This document shows, piece by piece, positions 60,897 through 64,000 of a stretch of DNA of 64,000 bases. The DNA is from Desulfosporosinus lacus DSM 15449. Lineage in GTDB: Bacteria > Bacillota > Desulfitobacteriia > Desulfitobacteriales > Desulfitobacteriaceae. Each line of letters opens with the position of its first letter. Within the stretch, counting starts at the first letter, position 1. The notes beneath the pieces are model-generated. The model was given only the letters and a program-made list of their open reading frames with translations. It was not told the DNA's origin and searched no databases. The position numbers and the translations under genes are program-made. The stretch spans positions 124,001-188,000 of the forward strand of contig NZ_FQXJ01000008.1 in NCBI RefSeq assembly GCF_900129935.1. The letters are read 5' to 3'.

Positions 60897-61531
60897 CAGC
60901 AGACTTCATTTTAGACCCGGGCCAAATTGAAACTGAAAGTATGCGTATTATCCGGGCTGGATTAACCCGTCCCTGGCTGGAAGCGGACTACCCAGTGGTC
61001 GAACGCATCATTCATACAACCGGAGATCCTTCATTAGAGTCTTCGATTGCGATTCATCCTGAAGCAATTGCTTGCGGTCTCCAGGCTCTGAAAGAGGGCG
61101 CTAACGTCATTACTGACGTAGAGATGGTACGGGCAGGAATTTCTAAGGAGAAACTCAAGTCGTTGGGTGGGAGTGTGGAATGCTTCCTGAACTCTACTGG
61201 AGTTTCCGAACAAGCCAAAGCTTGGGGAATCACACGCTCGATGACCGCTTTTCGTATGAATGCAAATCGTCTGCGGGGTTCAATAGTGGCAATCGGCAAC
61301 GCGCCAACGGCTTTAATCGAGGTCTTACGCTTAGCTGAAAACCCAGAGACTCGACCTGCATTGATCGTGGGAATTCCTGTTGGTTTTATTGGAGCGAAAG
61401 AGTCTAAGGATTTATTATGGGAACACCAAGAGTTCCCCTCGATTACTGTACTCGGAACTCGGGGAGGAAGCCCAATCGCCGCAACCGTGGTTAATGCGCT
61501 GATTTATACGGTCTTAAAACAACCTAAATAA
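60893..61531 (+). CDS. cbiC: cobalt-precorrin-8 methylmutase
   Basis: A 212-residue enzyme that moves a methyl from C11 to C12, giving cobyrinate. TTGDPSLESSIAIHPEAI is near the active site, and VITDVEMVRAGI, GSIVAIGNAPTALIEVLRL and GIPVGFIGAKESK are the family landmarks. ATG 60893 overlaps the cbiX stop. A gap of 129 bp separates it from cbiP, so the strictly overlapping run of genes ends here. Confidence 0.94.
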   Translation: MTADFILDPGQIETESMRIIRAGLTRPWLEADYPVVERIIHTTGDPSLESSIAIHPEAIACGLQALKEGANVITDVEMVRAGISKEKLKSLGGSVECFLNSTGVSEQAKAWGITRSMTAFRMNANRLRGSIVAIGNAPTALIEVLRLAENPETRPALIVGIPVGFIGAKESKDLLWEHQEFPSITVLGTRGGSPIAATVVNALIYTVLKQPK

Positions 61532-61660
61532 GTTACTTCACTCAAGGTGACAATAGAAACTTCAATTTAGCTCACATAAACTGCCGCTTATTGAAGTGAT
61601 TCGTGAAAATACGAAAGTTATTGCGTTAAAAAGCACCAGCTTAAGAAAAGAGGGTGAAAA

Positions 61661-63208
61661 ATGATGTCTTCAAACAATAAATTGACGGCCAAACTCATGA
61701 TCCAAGGAACCTCTTCAAGCGTTGGGAAGAGTGTCTTGGCTGCTGCTTTTTGCCGAATCTTTTACCAAGAAGGATACCATGTAAGTCCGTTTAAAGCACA
61801 GAATATGGCCCTCAACTCATTTGTGACAGCGGCAGGTGGAGAGATGGGCAGAGCTCAAGTCGTTCAGGCCCAAGCAGCCGGAGTAGAACCTGAGGTGCGC
61901 ATGAACCCAATTTTACTGAAGCCAAGTGGACCAACGGGTTCTCAAGTTGTCATTATGGGCAAGTCCCAGGGTAATGTGACAGCGTTGCGTTACCATGGTG
62001 AGTATCAACGTATGACCTGGCCGTATGTAACTGAGGCTCTTCACGGATTGCTCAATGAGTATGAAATCGTAGTTATTGAAGGGGCGGGAAGTCCGGCTGA
62101 AGTCAATCTTAAGTCAAACGATATTGTAAATATGAGAGTGGCTATGGAGGCTGCTTCACCAGTCTTACTCGTGGCAGATATTGATCGTGGCGGGGCTTTA
62201 GCTTCCGTCGTAGGGACCTTAGAATTAGTGGAACCTGAAGAGAGAGCCATGATTAAAGGAATTATTTTTAACAAGTTTCGCGGGGAAATTAAGCTTCTTC
62301 AACCTGCTTTAGATTTCATAGAGAAAAAAACAGGAATCCCGGTAGTTGGAGTTGTTCCCTATTTTAAGATTCGTATCCCAGATGAAGACTCAGTTGCATT
62401 GAGCGAAGCAGACGAAAGACCCACGGTTTCCTTAACGGAACAGCTGGACATTGCAGTGATTCGCTTACCCTATATTTCAAACTTTACAGATTTTGATGCA
62501 CTTCAAGATGAACCGGATGTTTCTGTACGCTATGTCACAGATCCAGCAAATCTGGGGAAACCAGACCTGGTGATTATTCCCGGCAGTAAAAATACTCTTG
62601 CTGATTTACGCTTTCTTCATGAAAGCGGTATAGGAAATAACATTCTTACACTTTGTACGGAAGAGATTCCTGTCATAGGGATTTGTGGCGGCTACCAAAT
62701 GATGGGTCGCTTAGTAAAGGATCCGTTGCATACAGAGTCCGAGCTTGAAGAAGTAGCGGGACTTGGTATTCTGCCGATGGTGACGGAATTTTATCCTCAA
62801 AAACATACTGTTCAGAGCAAGGGGACCATCTTGACGGATCGAGGATTCTTTAAAGCTTGCACTGGAGAAACTGTGGTGGGCTATGAAATTCACATGGGGC
62901 GATCCACATTAGATGAAGGGCATTTACCTCTGTTCAATTTAACTTCAAACGGAGAATCAAATCTTGATGGTTTACAGGCCGGGAATTCTTATGGATCCTA
63001 TTTGCATGGGATTTTCGATAATGACAGCCTGCGGGCCTCACTTTTAAATTGGCTCTGGGAGCGCAGAGGGTCTAAGAGACCTGTTGAGGCGTCACTCTCT
63101 CAGGCGGCGCTCCGTGAATCAGCGTTTAACGAATTGGCGGATTTAGTCCGTCAAAATGTGGATCTAGAACGGATTCGAGCCATTATGGGCATAAGGGCAG
63201 ATTCTTAG
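61661..63208 (+). CDS. cbiP: adenosylcobyric acid synthase
   Basis: A 515-residue glutamine amidotransferase that amidates carboxylates of adenosylcobyrinate a,c-diamide. The N-terminal synthetase half has MIQGTSSSVGKSVLAAAFCR (P-loop), SPFKAQNMALNS and ADIDRGGALASVVGT. The C-terminal class I-like amidotransferase has PGSKNTLADL and ICGGYQMMG with the catalytic cysteine, plus YLHGIFDN carrying the histidine. Two adjacent ATGs (61661, 61664) follow AGAGGGTG. It is probably in the same transcript as the cbi run. Confidence 0.95.
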   Translation: MMSSNNKLTAKLMIQGTSSSVGKSVLAAAFCRIFYQEGYHVSPFKAQNMALNSFVTAAGGEMGRAQVVQAQAAGVEPEVRMNPILLKPSGPTGSQVVIMGKSQGNVTALRYHGEYQRMTWPYVTEALHGLLNEYEIVVIEGAGSPAEVNLKSNDIVNMRVAMEAASPVLLVADIDRGGALASVVGTLELVEPEERAMIKGIIFNKFRGEIKLLQPALDFIEKKTGIPVVGVVPYFKIRIPDEDSVALSEADERPTVSLTEQLDIAVIRLPYISNFTDFDALQDEPDVSVRYVTDPANLGKPDLVIIPGSKNTLADLRFLHESGIGNNILTLCTEEIPVIGICGGYQMMGRLVKDPLHTESELEEVAGLGILPMVTEFYPQKHTVQSKGTILTDRGFFKACTGETVVGYEIHMGRSTLDEGHLPLFNLTSNGESNLDGLQAGNSYGSYLHGIFDNDSLRASLLNWLWERRGSKRPVEASLSQAALRESAFNELADLVRQNVDLERIRAIMGIRADS

Positions 63209-63229
63209 GGAAAGACCGGGTAATTAAAT

Positions 63230-64000
63230 ATGATAGAAACGCTTTCTTCAATTTGGGCGGTTCTTCCGATTACTGTTTTCATAGGGTTTATACTCGATCA
63301 GCTTATTGGAGATCCACGCAGCTGGCCACATCCAGTCGTAGGAATTGGCAAGGGGATTAGCATTTTAGAGAGCAAACTTAATCTAGGTCCCCCGGAGATC
63401 CGTCGCCGTAACGGTGTCTTGCTAACTATATTGATCGTGGGTGGAAGTTATCTATTTACCTGGGGTGCGATATCCTTAGCTAACATAGTTCATCCCATAC
63501 TGGGGTTTCTCTTCAGCGCTTATTTAATTTTTACAACCTTAGCTGGTAAATCTCTTTTAGATGCTGGGCAAAATGTCCTTATCCCTCTGTTAAAAGGGGA
63601 TTTGAGTGAGGCTCGAACCCAGCTTTCTTGGCTGGTCAGCCGTGATACGACGAATCTTTCCGAGGGAGAGATTGTCCGAGGAACGGTTGAGACGATGGCG
63701 GAAAATTTTGTGGATGGGATTTTATCTCCCCTTTTTTACGCGGCTCTTGGCGGTGCGCCCTTAGCGATGGCCTTTAAGGCGGTCAGTACCTTAGATTCCA
63801 TGGTCGGCTACAGGAATGACCGTTATGAAGAGTTTGGCTGGTTCTCTGCACGGACGGATGATTGGGCAAATTATCTTCCAGCACGCTTATCTGTACCGAT
63901 TTTACTCCTGGCTGGAAGGTTAAGAGGAATGTCTGTCAATCATGCCTATCAGATGTGGAAGCGAGATGCTTCTGGTCATCCCAGCCCCAACGGCGGTAAT
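63230..64000 (+). CDS. cbiB: adenosylcobinamide-phosphate synthase, truncated by window end
   Basis: The frame from ATG 63230 is open for 257 codons to the last base of the window, so the 3' end is missing (a full protein is usually around 310-320 residues). FIGFILDQLIGDPRSWPHPV is the CbiB/CobD signature, followed by the membrane spans, SRDTTNLSEGEIVRGTVETMAENFVDGI and VGYRNDRYEEFGWFSAR. It attaches the aminopropanol linker to cobyric acid at the membrane. Separated from cbiP by 21 bp. Confidence 0.95.
   Translation, partial: MIETLSSIWAVLPITVFIGFILDQLIGDPRSWPHPVVGIGKGISILESKLNLGPPEIRRRNGVLLTILIVGGSYLFTWGAISLANIVHPILGFLFSAYLIFTTLAGKSLLDAGQNVLIPLLKGDLSEARTQLSWLVSRDTTNLSEGEIVRGTVETMAENFVDGILSPLFYAALGGAPLAMAFKAVSTLDSMVGYRNDRYEEFGWFSARTDDWANYLPARLSVPILLLAGRLRGMSVNHAYQMWKRDASGHPSPNGGN

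Overview
The window reads as chromosome of a strictly anaerobic, low-to-moderate GC Firmicute, most like the Desulfosporosinus/Desulfitobacterium group (Peptococcaceae sensu lato). This is inferred from gene content, not from a marker gene: non-pyrrolysine MttB-type methyltransferases with partner corrinoid proteins, the anaerobic (cbi) cobalamin pathway, a sigma-54 enhancer-binding activator, a bacillithiol-type YtxJ protein, GlgC/GlgD glycogen genes, and strong AGGAGG ribosome binding sites with many GTG/TTG starts. No rRNA, tRNA, insertion sequence, phage or CRISPR array was found.

Layout. (1) 1-5.5 kb: loosely spaced single genes (LysE-type exporter end, aspartate/glutamate racemase, YbaK-like editing domain, DTW-domain protein, AIM24 protein, several unknown small or membrane proteins). 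(2) 5.7-9.6 kb: a two-subunit molybdenum hydroxylase without a flavin subunit, followed by a MalY/PatB C-S lyase. (3) 9.9-19.3 kb: two nitrate/sulfonate/taurine-type ABC importers around an EamA transporter and a class A penicillin-binding protein, ending with YtxJ. (4) 19.6-22.7 kb: alpha/beta hydrolase, a membrane iron-sulfur HdrD-like oxidoreductase, and a PspC protein. (5) 23.2-35.1 kb: a glycogen operon, glgB-glgP-glgC-glgD-glgA, then a GH13-GH77 debranching/glucanotransferase fusion. (6) 35.2-36.8 kb: DUF502, a short reverse-strand DUF1540 gene and a DUF1232 protein.

(7) 37.2-49.0 kb: a quaternary-amine methyl-transfer locus. A GAF-PAS-AAA-Fis sigma-54 activator is followed by a BCCT carrier and then two consecutive corrinoid-protein/MttB-family pairs, a hydantoinase-like ASKHA ATPase, two truncated gene remnants (DUF1638 and DUF3795) and an MtrH/MtgA-type methyl-corrinoid:tetrahydrofolate methyltransferase. 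Both the carrier and the methyltransferase operon have clear -24/-12 promoters; the second also has two 17-bp palindromes 21 bp apart that look like activator sites.

(8) 49.1-64 kb: corrinoid supply. A first cobalamin riboswitch precedes a probable alpha-ribazole kinase (CblS), an ECF S component (CblT) and a complete ECF AAT module, then cbiD. A second cobalamin riboswitch with a clear terminator precedes the tightly overlapping cbiET-L-F-G-H-J-X-C run, followed by cbiP and cbiB (cut by the window end). Regions 7 and 8 fit together: imported betaine-like amines are demethylated on corrinoid proteins, the methyl group passes to tetrahydrofolate, and the adjacent genes make or salvage the corrinoid cofactor.
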